Shown: positions 48,063-56,807 of the stretch, in pieces | Layout of the letters: each line of letters opens with the position of its first letter | How positions within the stretch are numbered: the stretch's first letter is position 1 | Assembly: GCA_938042245.1 (NCBI GenBank) | Contig: CALIRO010000047.1 | Location: forward strand, 32,649-96,648 | DNA: 64,000 nt | Source: an uncultured Thermoguttaceae bacterium | Lineage (GTDB): Bacteria; Planctomycetota; Planctomycetia; Pirellulales; Thermoguttaceae | Reading direction: 5' to 3' | Translations under genes and position numbers: made by a program | The notes under the pieces: model-generated | The model's database searches: none | The model's input: only the letters and a program-made list of their open reading frames with translations | Told to the model about the DNA's origin: nothing

Positions 48063-48524
48063 GGGGGCGAAGGAATCTTCCTCTTAGGCTGGAGATTATC
48101 AAATCTGGCAGCAAGTGGAATCTCGAGCCGAAGAGCAGCGAAGGAATCTTCCTCCTAGGCTGGAGATTATCAAAGGGGGTTGGTGAGAGTCTAGCAGGAG
48201 CGTCGAAAGGCGGGAGCGGACCGAGGGTGCGGAGAACCGGCCTCTGGGAGTCCTGATAGAACTTTTCATCGGGCCGGTGGGCAGCGAGACTGTCTCTTGT
48301 TGGACAGATATCTTGCGCGGATAATGGTTTTTTAATGAGCGATCCATTGATTTCCAGTGGAAAACAACTCGGCGCCTACGGTTTCAGTCAGGGGAGGGAG
48401 TCCTGCGTGGAAAGAACTCTTGGGTGATCCGGAAGCATCTAGTCTCCCGGTGGGGCTCTATCCACCGGGCCCAGCGCCTAGTGGTTGAGTTGGGAGGGTT
48501 TGTCGTTCGGAAGGAGGCATGGTG
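48063..48524. other. Gene-free stretch with a repeat pair
   Basis: No supported ORF. Contents: the 37-bp repeat pair, then GC-mixed sequence to the DUF433 Shine-Dalgarno (AAGGAGG at 48511). Promoter elements are not clear. Confidence 0.45.
48067..48174. repeat. Direct repeat pair, 37-bp units, 71-bp period
   Basis: GCGAAGGAATCTTCCTCTTAGGC at 48067-48103 and the copy at 48138-48174 differ at one position over 37 bp. The pair begins just after the uroD-like stop. The 34-bp interval is unlike the rest. Confidence 0.85.
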
Positions 48525-48827
48525 ATGGAGGATGTGATAATTCAGCACATTACGAAGACGCCTGGGGTTTGCGGCGGCCGGGCGTGTATTGTGGGACATC
48601 GGATCCGGGTGATGGACATTGTGGTATGGCATGAAAAACGGGGATACACGCCCGACGAGATTGTTCAAATGTTTCCTGGAATCAGCTTGGCCGATGTTCA
48701 TGCAGCCCTGGCCTATTACTTCGATCACCGGGAAGAAATCGAACAGGATCTGCGGGAAGAGGCGGAAACGTCCCGGGGTCTGCAACCCAAATTCCCTTCC
48801 AAACTTTGGGAGAAACTGGGTGGGTGA
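48525..48827 (+). CDS. DUF433-family protein (antitoxin-like)
   Basis: The track begins at 48519. The ATG at 48525 is better placed (7 bases) after AAGGAGG, giving 100 residues. ITKTPGVCGGRACIVGHRIRVMDIVVWHEKRGYTPDEI is the DUF433 signature, followed by FPGISLADVHAALAYYFDH. DUF433 proteins are small winged-helix-like and often precede a PIN-like nuclease of the DUF5615 type, so an antitoxin role is inferred. The stop overlaps the next gene's start by eight bases, typical of coupled toxin-antitoxin pairs. The pair lies between two copies of a UroD-like 3' end. Confidence 0.87.
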   Translation: MEDVIIQHITKTPGVCGGRACIVGHRIRVMDIVVWHEKRGYTPDEIVQMFPGISLADVHAALAYYFDHREEIEQDLREEAETSRGLQPKFPSKLWEKLGG

Positions 48828-49155
48828 GCCGCTCCGTTTTTTTCTCGATCAACATATCCCGTATTTGGCAGCCTGGGGGCTTCGACAACGCGGGGTGGAT
48901 GTCCTGACCACGCAAGAGGCCGGCCGGTGTGACCAGCCAGACGAAGCCCAACTGCAATTCGCCGCCGCTGAAAACCGAGTCCTCGTAACCTTTGACGCGG
49001 ATTACCTCCGCCTGGCCGCCAGCGGCCTCCCACACGCCGGCATCGCCTATTGTCATCCTGCTAAGTATGAGGCCAGCCAACTACTTCAGATATTGCTTAT
49101 TCTTCATGGCGTGATGGACCCGTCGGACATGCAAAACCATGTGGAGTACCTATGA
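48820..49155 (+). CDS. DUF5615 PIN-like protein (toxin-like nuclease)
   Basis: The track shows a 178-residue ORF from 48619 in this frame, but a GTG at 48820 with GGGAG upstream gives a 111-residue protein that overlaps the DUF433 stop by eight bases. LRFFLDQHIPYLAAWGLRQRGVDVLT carries the first acidic position. PDEAQLQFAAAENRVLVTFDADYLRL carries the others (the FDADY motif). HAGIAYCHPAKY completes the DUF5615 pattern. Such PIN-like domains are thought to be RNases neutralised by the DUF433 partner. The nuclease target is unknown, and toxicity is inferred only from family context. Confidence 0.85.
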   Translation: MGEPLRFFLDQHIPYLAAWGLRQRGVDVLTTQEAGRCDQPDEAQLQFAAAENRVLVTFDADYLRLAASGLPHAGIAYCHPAKYEASQLLQILLILHGVMDPSDMQNHVEYL

Positions 49156-49243
49156 ATCGGGCCGGACGGCTGGTCCAGCAACTTTCGGCCGTCAGGGGAA
49201 CAGACCGGCCGGAGGAATTGCCGGATGGTCTAGCTAGATAGTA

Positions 49244-49374
49244 CGGGTCGGCAGCCCTGGCAGCGGCTACATTCTCAGTAGCGCCTGTTCGGTTTCGCCC
49301 CGGACGCCGCCGGAAAACCTGACCGCGCTGGTCGAAGCCAGCGAACAGTTTGCCGAAGAGCAATCTGGCCGATG
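49244..49374 (+). pseudogene. Fragment of a UroD-like gene (3' end copy)
   Basis: About 120 bp with only a few changes from 47940-48062. It would encode RVGSPGSGYILSSACSVS...ENLTALVEASEQFAEEQ and a stop. Two visible changes are synonymous and one gives Val to Ala. No start or upstream part is present, so it is a remnant of a second copy. Confidence 0.85.
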
Positions 49375-49416
49375 AATCCCATCTGCTACCCGCTTCAACA
49401 GCCCTAACTCACACTC

Positions 49417-49523
49417 CCCCCACAACAGGAGAATAATTGGGCAGATGTCTAGGTCTGGTCGGGGGGCTGGTTTTTCCCCGGAAGCAGTCCCCACAACAGG
49501 AAAATAATTGGGCAGATGTCTAG
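49417..49523. repeat. Direct repeat pair, ~36-bp units, 71-bp period
   Basis: CACAACAGGAGAATAATTGG at 49417-49452 and the copy at 49488-49523 (one A/G change in the core), both ending GCAGATGTCTAG. Confidence 0.85.
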
Positions 49524-49610
49524 TACCAGAGGGATTGCCTCTGCGAGCCGAATCCGCAAAACTTCCGCCAACCCAACAAGGCGATGAATTCCTGGCAGGT
49601 GGCTGAGATT

Positions 49611-52600
49611 TTACGGTTCTCTTTTAGCCGGCGGTTCTTCCGAGCTGGGGGGTGGTTTGAGGGGTTGGGGTTTAGAAACCAGTTTTGTTTCGGCCAAGCT
49701 CATGTGGCCGTTTGGGGCCAGGACGTCAGCCCGGATGCGGAAACAGGCGGGCTGTTCGGGCAAATCGAATCGGCATTGGGCGCTTCGTTCCGGGCCAATC
49801 ACAAAAAACGGATGCCAATACAATAGGGGAACCGGGTGGCTTTGGTGGGCAGCCCGGCTCTGGGAGGCAAGCGGTGTGTGTGTCTGAGCGGCTCGGCTTG
49901 CACGATATGCATATTCCCGAAGTACAAACCGGGAACCGCTGGGCGAGGCAGGCAGTTGGGCGTTTCTCATGGGGGTTTCGGAATAGGTCGGTTCTGCAGA
50001 AGGGGGCGGGACTGCCGCGGAAGGGTTAGACTGCAGGAGAGCTTCCGTGACCTTAGAGGCGGAAGAGACGGATGGCCTGGGCCCGGAATCGGCGGGTTTT
50101 GCCGAGCGGTTCTCCTCAGCAGGAAAAGGCTTCTTTGGGGTGGGAGGCGGAGCAGGCCCTCCGGATAGCTGTTGGCCAGACTGGCTTGCCGAGGACGGAC
50201 TGGCAAGTTGCTGGGCTTCTTGCAGCCCGATAGAAAGCAGTCGGCGGAGCGTGGACCGAGGCACACCAAATGGACCGGTCAGGCCGTCTTCCAGGTGCAC
50301 AGGGAGTCGGGAAGCTGCGGCCTTCGGGAAATGCGGGGCCATTTGGCCTGTAGGAACGGAACTCCCGAACTGAGGGCTTTTTTGTTCATCTACGGCACTG
50401 CCCGAACCCGTTTCGCCCCCAGCCAAGGAACCTTCCAGATGGCCACAGGCAGGATATTCGGCAAAGGGCAAGGCGTAGGGACTGCGGGGGCGTAACAATT
50501 CAGGATGGGCTAAAACTAATCCAATGGCCACACAAATACCAGCCCCTACCAACGCCGGAATCCACATCCGAAGACCTCCGGCCACCTGAAGCAGCGTGGC
50601 CAAAATCACAAACATCACCAACCCCGCTCCCCCCAACAGACTGCTTAACGTGATGGCATTGAGCGTTTCGGGCCGGGCTTGTTGAAAGAGTTCTTTTGCT
50701 TGTTGGTAGTTCGCTTGAATTCGATGGAGATTGTCCAAAACCAGCGGCGGGGCATCTTCCGGAGCGAGCACACCGAGGGGGCCTGAGCCGCTTTCGGCCT
50801 GGGGCTGGGCAACCTGCCCCACCGAATCCTTACCAACAACCGGTCGGAGTCGGCCTCCCCAAGTGCCCAAAAGCAAGTCCAAGTTTTGATGGCTTTGGAG
50901 GTGATCTGTAAGAAATTGCTCCGCTTGTTCGAGGTCTTCCGGGATTTCCCACAGCTCGTCCAACCACCAGAACGGGCTGATCGGGCATAGGCCGGGCATC
51001 GTACCCAAAAAGCTTTCTTCCACCACGGATAGACCGGCAATGGCCGACATCAAGGATCCCTGCCCCTCTTGGACACTCAGCCGTAGAGTAACGGATTTGC
51101 CCGGTCGAGCGCCTTCTGGGGGCAAACCCAGTTCCACTCGGAGGCGCTCTGGCGGGAGCCGATACAAGAGCCGTTCTGCCAATAGCACTGGCGGGCTTCG
51201 GCTATAATCATACACTCTTAGGCGCAGCAGACCCCAGAGATCTTGCGGTAAGGGGATTTGGACAGGCGTTTCGTTGGGCAGGCCCTCTTGGCGAATTTGA
51301 GGCACCAACCATTGCTGGGCTACCAGGACCCCCCGACAAACCACCGCCACCATCAACGGCACTTGAGTTTTTACCTCTGGAGGGGTCCAGATCTGGAACT
51401 GAAGGGGTTGAGCTGGGGGAACCACGGCAAGAGAAGTTTTAATCAGTACCTTCGGCGCCTCCGCCACCGGCGGCAGTTCTATCGGTGCAGCCAGCCCCTC
51501 TGGCTGGAGAATCTCAAACCGGTACTGTTGGTCTTTCAGGGGAACAAATTGGAAAACGCCCCGGCCAAGATGGCGGGTATGGACTTCGGTTATTGGCCGA
51601 TCCTGCCTATCCAACAGCCGTCCCCGCACCTCCACAGGCCGACCTTGATCGTCTCGGATCGAAAAATACACTCGGTTCTCCACCTCGGGCACCAACAGGC
51701 CTGCTTCGGGATAAAACTGGCACCGGATCTTCGACCTATCTAAGGGGATTGGTCTGCATGTGATCAGCGGCGGCTGGCTGGCCAGCAGCTTCACCCACAG
51801 CCACGCATCTTGCTCTGCCAGGCGTTCCGGAAGCTGAAACGCTATCCGACATTGCCCCTGGCCGTCGGTCTGAAGGGAGTCGCGATGAAGGATTTGTGCC
51901 CCTAGCTCGGCTCGGATTTCGAGCGGTACCCTGGGGAGGGGTTGGCCGTTTTGCAGCAGTTGGATTTGGGCAGTAACCGTTTCGCCGGGATGGTATGGAG
52001 CCTGCGGAAATTCCACGGCCACTTGAACATCCGATTCCCTGGGGGACAGAATCCAGAAGGGTTTTCTCACTTCGGGGAAGCGTTGCTGGGCGTTTCGAGC
52101 TACTACCACATAAAGCCCGGCCGGCATATCCGGAGGAATACGGAACTCCCCGCAGCCGATCCCTTCCCAAGTCCGGCCTTCCTGTGAGCAGCCTGCTACG
52201 GGGCGATCCTCGGCATCTCTCAGCTCCACCTCTACCCACATCTGCTCTTGAGGAAGGCGGCGGAACCGAGGCACCGAGATGCAGCGAAACAACAGCTTCT
52301 CCCCAGGCCGATAATACAGCCGATCCATCCCCAAAAACGTTTGATACTCTACCGGCGCCACCTCCAGCCGGAGTTGGTGGGTTTCGCGTTGGCTGCCTGC
52401 TTCGGCTTGGACTTGCACCTGGACCCATGGGGGTAAATCCATGTCGGCCGGCAGCACCACCCGGAGCTGCCCTTGGGGATCGGTCGTCTCTTTTTGGCTA
52501 AAGAAGCGTTTTTGATCCGGCCCGAACAGAGCCCATTCGACTTGAGCTTCCACCGGTCGGCCATCGACTCGAGTGGTCAGGACCAGGAAATGGTTTTCTA

Positions 52601-53093
52601 CCCCTCGGCGCAAAACCGACGGCCCCTGGACTACCAGGCGGAGGTGCTGGCCCGTCAAGGCCAGCAAATAATGCCGATGCACCAGCGCCCCCCACAAAGC
52701 GACCAAAAGCAATATACCCGTACTTACGTACACAACCCATACCGCCCATCGGTCCGCTCGTTTAGCCGACGCCGGTTTCGAGAAAAGTTTGGGCCGGCTT
52801 GCCGCCCCAACGCTCCGAACCGATTCGCTTAACAGAGGAGGATAAGCGGTGGGTTCGGGCGAAACTGTATCCCCCGAAGCTGCCGAGTCGGCTGATTGGG
52901 CAGAAGGTAATGGCAGGGGATCTGTCTGCAGCCGGGCCGCCTCCCCCACCAAACCCGCCTTCTGCTGCACCTGGGCCCACAGCTCTGCCCACTGAGGATC
53001 AGAAGCAATCCGGTTTTGTAGCTCAGCCGCTTCCTCCCCACTGAGCAGCCCATAATACAACTCCCAAAGCCGTGCTTCCTGCTCCGGTTCCAC
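49611..53093 (-). CDS. Giant membrane protein: anti-sigma-like N-terminus, one TM helix and MG2-type extracytoplasmic domains
   Basis: The track begins at a TTG (53123). A GTG at 53093 lies eight bases after AGGAGG and is chosen, giving about 1160 residues. The cytoplasmic N-terminus (LWELYYGLLSGEEAAELQNRIASDPQWAELWAQV) resembles the zinc-less anti-sigma/RskA-like part of ECF regulators. A transmembrane helix follows (WAVWVVYVSTGILLLVALWG, about 140-160). The outer part has Ig-like macroglobulin MG2-type repeats (FLGMDRLYYRPGEKLLFRC, APYHPGETVTAQIQLLQNGQPL). A second helix pair lies near 850-890, then a Ser/Pro-rich tail. It lies downstream of the ECF sigma gene and probably controls it, sensing the outer side. 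No thioester motif (CGEQ) was seen. Confidence 0.78.
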   Translation of the reverse strand: MEPEQEARLWELYYGLLSGEEAAELQNRIASDPQWAELWAQVQQKAGLVGEAARLQTDPLPLPSAQSADSAASGDTVSPEPTAYPPLLSESVRSVGAASRPKLFSKPASAKRADRWAVWVVYVSTGILLLVALWGALVHRHYLLALTGQHLRLVVQGPSVLRRGVENHFLVLTTRVDGRPVEAQVEWALFGPDQKRFFSQKETTDPQGQLRVVLPADMDLPPWVQVQVQAEAGSQRETHQLRLEVAPVEYQTFLGMDRLYYRPGEKLLFRCISVPRFRRLPQEQMWVEVELRDAEDRPVAGCSQEGRTWEGIGCGEFRIPPDMPAGLYVVVARNAQQRFPEVRKPFWILSPRESDVQVAVEFPQAPYHPGETVTAQIQLLQNGQPLPRVPLEIRAELGAQILHRDSLQTDGQGQCRIAFQLPERLAEQDAWLWVKLLASQPPLITCRPIPLDRSKIRCQFYPEAGLLVPEVENRVYFSIRDDQGRPVEVRGRLLDRQDRPITEVHTRHLGRGVFQFVPLKDQQYRFEILQPEGLAAPIELPPVAEAPKVLIKTSLAVVPPAQPLQFQIWTPPEVKTQVPLMVAVVCRGVLVAQQWLVPQIRQEGLPNETPVQIPLPQDLWGLLRLRVYDYSRSPPVLLAERLLYRLPPERLRVELGLPPEGARPGKSVTLRLSVQEGQGSLMSAIAGLSVVEESFLGTMPGLCPISPFWWLDELWEIPEDLEQAEQFLTDHLQSHQNLDLLLGTWGGRLRPVVGKDSVGQVAQPQAESGSGPLGVLAPEDAPPLVLDNLHRIQANYQQAKELFQQARPETLNAITLSSLLGGAGLVMFVILATLLQVAGGLRMWIPALVGAGICVAIGLVLAHPELLRPRSPYALPFAEYPACGHLEGSLAGGETGSGSAVDEQKSPQFGSSVPTGQMAPHFPKAAASRLPVHLEDGLTGPFGVPRSTLRRLLSIGLQEAQQLASPSSASQSGQQLSGGPAPPPTPKKPFPAEENRSAKPADSGPRPSVSSASKVTEALLQSNPSAAVPPPSAEPTYSETPMRNAQLPASPSGSRFVLREYAYRASRAAQTHTPLASQSRAAHQSHPVPLLYWHPFFVIGPERSAQCRFDLPEQPACFRIRADVLAPNGHMSLAETKLVSKPQPLKPPPSSEEPPAKREP

Positions 53094-53805
53094 TCCTAAG
53101 ACCTCCTGTGTTTCAGAAGCCAAGCATCTTATTCCCGTTTGAATTGCCCCCTAAAACCTTCCACCCTCCTAAAATGCCGGAATGTTTCGGGCGGTTCGGG
53201 ACAAAGCCGATTTGATTGTTGAGTAACATCTCAGCCGAGTGAAGGAAATTCCTCTTTTTATGGAGAACCCCTCCCAGTCTCATTCCCGCGGAAGCGGGGA
53301 ATCCAGAAAGCAGAAATCCGTCGAAAAAACCAGATTCCTGCTTACGCAGGAATGCCAGGTTGCATCATTCGCCTAAAATGTTCCATTTTGAAAAATCCAA
53401 ACATATCCTCAGCCCTGCAGACTATGCCGCGCTGCTCCAAACCACGCTCTCCTTGGCTGGGGGAGTCAAAGATCACATCTTCCCGGCTGCAAACAAATCG
53501 CCAAAGCATCCCTTAGAGCTTGTTTGGAAAGGCCCATTTACCGGAGGAGACCGTGCCCGGGCGGAGGCTGGAGGTGCCTCCCACTCCGTCCCGCCCCCAG
53601 GCGAGCTTTGCTTGCCGGCCTCTCCCATCAGGCCAGAAGCGATCCTGCTGGTTGCCAAGGCCTTTTCAAACACGCTCTTAGCGTCTATTGTAAAAAATCT
53701 TGTCCAAGAGGCCGACGTCAGACAAGAACCCGTTATGCTATCGCAACCAGGCTAGGGTACCCAGGGGGTTACGGAACTCAGAAACCATAGCCTGAGAAGG
53801 ACCGA
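53094..53805. other. Gene-free region between the ECF sigma and the anti-sigma-like gene
   Basis: About 710 bp. It holds copy B of the 105-bp repeat. The 131-residue plus-strand frame at 53360 has no family features and overlaps the repeat, so it is not taken as a gene. Confidence 0.5.
53279..53383. repeat. Dispersed ~105-bp palindromic repeat, copy B
   Basis: CATTCCCGCGGAAGCGGGGA near the left, GATTCCTGCTTACGCAGGAAT near the right, then TGCATCATTCGCC. Same block order as copies A and C. It splits the sigma and anti-sigma-like genes. Confidence 0.8.
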
Positions 53806-54552
53806 TTATTCTCTTGGGAGGATAGGGATGGTTTGGGGTTTTGGTTGGTCTTCGGCTTCTGCAGGAGAGCCGGAAGGACCGGGAAGAATCCGCACCTGCA
53901 GAGCTTCTGTCTTGGCTGGGGCAAGAGGGAGGGAACCGTCGGTAGGGGGTTGGTCGGCAAAAGCGAGGGATTGGGCGCCCGCAGCCTCCCGCAATTTGGC
54001 CACCGCCCGCCGCATCTGGATTTTTACTACGCCCAGCGGACTCTGTAACAGATCGGCAATCTGCTCATAGCTCATCTGAGCGTTTTGACGAAGAAGAAAC
54101 ACTTCCAGTTCTTCCGGCGGCAGTTCCATAAGCACCCGACGCCAAAAGGCTACTTGGGGGGAGCAATTTTCTTCGGGTGGCGGTAGGTTGGAGGGATTGG
54201 CCGCCTGATTCTCCCTATCCGCACTGTCCAGATTCCACAGCCGCCATCGTCGTCGCCAAGCCGTTGCGCGCCGTTGCCGGGCCGTCTCCAAAGCAGCCCG
54301 GAAGATCCATAGCTTGCGATCTTGTAAACTGGATAAAAGATCCCTATGCGCCCAACAGTACAAAAATGTTTCCGCAAACGCCTCCTGCGCCTCTCGAAGG
54401 CTGCCTAAAAGAATATATAGCATACCTAAAAGTTCATCTTGCCAGCGGCGAAATGCCTCCTCCAGCGGCGAACAAGCAAGCCGCCCCTCATCGCCCAGAC
54501 GCTCCGGCCCTCCGTTGCCCAAGCGTATCTTTTCCCGCTGCACAGCTCCCAT
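53806..54552 (-). CDS. ECF-type RNA polymerase sigma factor
   Basis: The track starts at 54558, but the ATG at 54552 is better spaced (six bases) behind AAGGAGG. The 248-residue protein has a region-2 part (WQDELLGMLYILLGSLREAQEAFAETFLYCW) and a region-4 part (LMELPPEELEVFLLRQNAQMSYEQIADLLQSPLGVVKIQMRRAVAKL). A Pro/Ala-rich C-terminal extension of about 55 residues is unusual. The region 2 motif is divergent, which fits a lineage-specific ECF group. It is co-oriented with, and upstream of, the membrane protein with an anti-sigma-like N-terminus, its probable partner. Confidence 0.85.
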   Translation of the reverse strand: MGAVQREKIRLGNGGPERLGDEGRLACSPLEEAFRRWQDELLGMLYILLGSLREAQEAFAETFLYCWAHRDLLSSLQDRKLWIFRAALETARQRRATAWRRRWRLWNLDSADRENQAANPSNLPPPEENCSPQVAFWRRVLMELPPEELEVFLLRQNAQMSYEQIADLLQSPLGVVKIQMRRAVAKLREAAGAQSLAFADQPPTDGSLPLAPAKTEALQVRILPGPSGSPAEAEDQPKPQTIPILPRE

Positions 54553-54749
54553 GCGCATCCTCCTTGCTTCTATCTCCTCCCCAGCCGGGACTTCTTTCCC
54601 AAATCACTAGGATTTTCCCAACTCACTAGGATCGCTTCGGCTACGGTTAGAACCCCTCCTAACCAACAAATCGCCCACCTGTTCAAACCCCGTAGCACTT
54701 CCGCCGAACGAAGATTCTGCCTGGTTGATCCGAGGAAAACTGTTAGCTC

Positions 54750-54845
54750 TGCCTGCCGCGCACGCGGAAATCCACAACAAAATAAACTCACACAACCACC
54801 TGCGTTCCTGCTTTCGTAGGAATGCTAGGGCCCGTCATTTGGCCC
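54750..54845. repeat. Dispersed ~105-bp palindromic repeat, degraded copy D
   Basis: GCACGCGGAAATCC near the left and TTCCTGCTTTCGTAGGAATGC near the right resemble copies A-C. The left end is more diverged, and the right flank (GTCATTTGGCCCAGGTAC) resembles the ATTCGGCTGAAATGGTAC flank of copy C. Confidence 0.5.
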
Positions 54846-55190
54846 AGGTACTACCCATCCCCTAATCTTCCCACTTTGCTAGATTCTCAAGGTTCTTTTG
54901 GGATACGTGCCTACTCTGTCTAGCCAAAACGAAATGTTTCCGCCAAATGAAGTGGCCTCCGGTGTGGAGACGCCCGGCCCGTCGTAGCCTCTTCGACCCG
55001 CCAAAGCTCTCGATCGAGGCCCTCAACGCCTCTATAGTTAGATATTCTTTCGTCCAGTCTCCAGAGAGAACACACACTCCCCTGTTGGCGCCTAGATTCC
55101 CACTCGGAGAGGAAGCCCAGGTTGGTTCATTCGGCTGAATTGTTAGCCCAAAATTACTAGTTTATCGTGGCTACTGAGGGGGGACAAGTG

Positions 55191-55308
55191 CCCGCCCCCT
55201 CTTTACTATGGGACGGATAAGAAACAGGGCCTGCCACGGTAAGCCCTCCAGCAGTAGGTACCCCCGCCCCCTGTTTACTATAGGGCGGATAAGAAACAGG
55301 GCCTGACC
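55191..55308. repeat. Direct repeat pair, ~45-bp units, 72-bp period
   Basis: CCCGCCCCCTCTTTACTATG at 55191-55235 and CCCGCCCCCTGTTTACTATA at 55263-55308, both continuing GG(A/G)CGGATAAGAAACAGGGCCTG. Only about four differences. Confidence 0.85.
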
Positions 55309-55500
55309 CAATCTATTGTGCTTAAAAAAGTTAGACCACAATATATAAGGCTTTTTTCCAGGGCTCTCTCCCTATGGCCCCAGAAAATGCCCTTGCCTAG
55401 GCCCAGTGCAGCCAGAAGAGTTCGCCTCCTGAATGCCTGCTTTGCCAGGGATGACAAGAAAAGGCCCCCCAGTTGGCGGAAATATTCCCGTTTCCATCTG

Positions 55501-56775
55501 TTAGGAGCCTACCCCTAGCAGTTCCAGCCGGAGGAAGTTCAAGGCATGTTTCGCAAAAAGCACTTTCAGCATGGCGGGATGGGCCGCATAGGGCAAGGTG
55601 CGACTTTTTACACTGCCATCAGGACGGGCCAGGGCCAGGGCAGCCAGTTCCGGCTTTTCTGCCTGGGGATGGTATGGGGGAAAACAGGGGACGGCCAAGG
55701 ACCAGTCCGTGGGGAAGATTTCTCGCACTCGGCGGGCCATGGCTTCGGCTGTGGCCGCACTCCGAACCCCTGCCTGCTGAAGCACCTCGTCCGCCAGGCC
55801 GAGAGCTTGCTTTAGCCCAGCCGCATCCGCCACCACCAGCCCGCCCAGGTAAAAGCCAGCGCCTTCTGGCACACCAGCCAACAGACGATTGACCAACCCC
55901 TCGGTTCCCCATTCCACCACAGCCAGTCGTTGTTGCCGCTGCCGCAAAAGCCGGATGACCGCATCTTCCAAGCCGTCGTCTTCTTCGCCGAAGAGCAGAT
56001 GGCCCAATTTTTGGCGGATTTGCTCGATGATCGGTTCTGCAGCCGCCTGACAGGCTTCCAGGGTGGGGCCTTCAACGGCAATGCGAAGGGTGATTGTTCC
56101 TTCCTGGGCGGTAATGCCCACCTGGGGACCTTCGTCGGTTTTGATCAGCCCGGGCAACATGGCCACAATCTGGCTTTCGCCCGCTCCGAACGCATGGAGC
56201 CGACGGTGCAGGATCATCCGAGCGCCTAGACCTGCCTGCCGTAATCGGCCCAGCACTTGATGGGTCCACATTTCCCGCATTTCCGCCGGCACCCCGGGCA
56301 GAGCAACAAGCCGACATTTCTTCCCATCCGCTCGATCCACTTCCAAATCGATGCCCGGAGCGGTGCCGTTGAGGTTCGGGATGGCCCGGGCCCCTTCCGG
56401 AAGCATGGCCTGTTTTTCATTTCGGGGCGGCATGGGCCGCTGCCGACGTGCAAAAAGTTGTCGAATACTCTCTAGGGCCTCTTCGTTGAGCACCAGTTTT
56501 CGGCCCACGGCTTGGGCAATGGCCTCCCGAGTCAGGTCGGCCGGCGTCGGCCCCAGACCGCCGGTTACCAACACAATATCCGATCGACCTATCGCCTGCC
56601 GAATCACTCCCGCTATCGCCTCGATGTCGTCGCCGACGGCTGTGTGATACATCACATGGACGCCCAATTCCTCCAGCCGCTGGCTCAACCACTGGCTATT
56701 GGTGTCCAAAATCTGACCACTGATAATTTCATCACCAGTAACAATGATTTCCGCCTGCAACCGTTCACCCAACAC
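55501..56775 (-). CDS. cinA: CinA family protein (molybdopterin-binding N-terminal domain, divergent C-terminal domain)
   Basis: The track begins at a TTG (56793). A GTG at 56775 lies behind AAGGAAG (7 bases) and is preferred, giving 424 residues. The N-terminal MoCF/COG1058 domain is clear: AEIIVTGDEIISGQILDTNSQWLSQ, VLVTGGLGPTPADLTREAIAQAVG and NLNGTAPGIDLE. The C-terminal CinA domain (about 265-424) keeps the fold but not the nucleophile motif: the usual ESCTGG reads EWGTEG (Ser replaced). NMN/pyridine nucleotide amidase activity may be lost. The ADP-ribose pyrophosphatase-type N-terminal activity may remain. Confidence 0.9.
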   Translation of the reverse strand: MLGERLQAEIIVTGDEIISGQILDTNSQWLSQRLEELGVHVMYHTAVGDDIEAIAGVIRQAIGRSDIVLVTGGLGPTPADLTREAIAQAVGRKLVLNEEALESIRQLFARRQRPMPPRNEKQAMLPEGARAIPNLNGTAPGIDLEVDRADGKKCRLVALPGVPAEMREMWTHQVLGRLRQAGLGARMILHRRLHAFGAGESQIVAMLPGLIKTDEGPQVGITAQEGTITLRIAVEGPTLEACQAAAEPIIEQIRQKLGHLLFGEEDDGLEDAVIRLLRQRQQRLAVVEWGTEGLVNRLLAGVPEGAGFYLGGLVVADAAGLKQALGLADEVLQQAGVRSAATAEAMARRVREIFPTDWSLAVPCFPPYHPQAEKPELAALALARPDGSVKSRTLPYAAHPAMLKVLFAKHALNFLRLELLGVGS

Positions 56776-56807
56776 CGCTGCTTCCTTCGCCAAGAAATAG
56801 TTCGCCG

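Larger units (their letters stand above)
49156..49610. other. Gene-free stretch holding a UroD tail fragment and a repeat pair
   Basis: Holds the UroD-like 3' fragment (49244-49374) and the ACAACAGG repeat pair (49417 and 49488). Otherwise no supported ORF. Confidence 0.55.
54553..55500. other. Gene-free region between cinA and the sigma gene
   Basis: About 950 bp without a convincing ORF. It holds a partial repeat copy (54750-54845), another weak CATTCGGCTGAA remnant near 55124, and a direct repeat pair at 55191/55263. The sigma gene's promoter must be here, but none was identified with confidence. Confidence 0.5.

Noticed and set aside
48067-48174. Two-repeat CRISPR array
   Set aside because: Only two repeats, no cas gene, and other loci with the same period have different unit sequences. 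Kept as a general repeat-pair observation.
53360-53755. 131-residue plus-strand ORF
   Set aside because: No family features, poor start site, and it begins inside repeat copy B.
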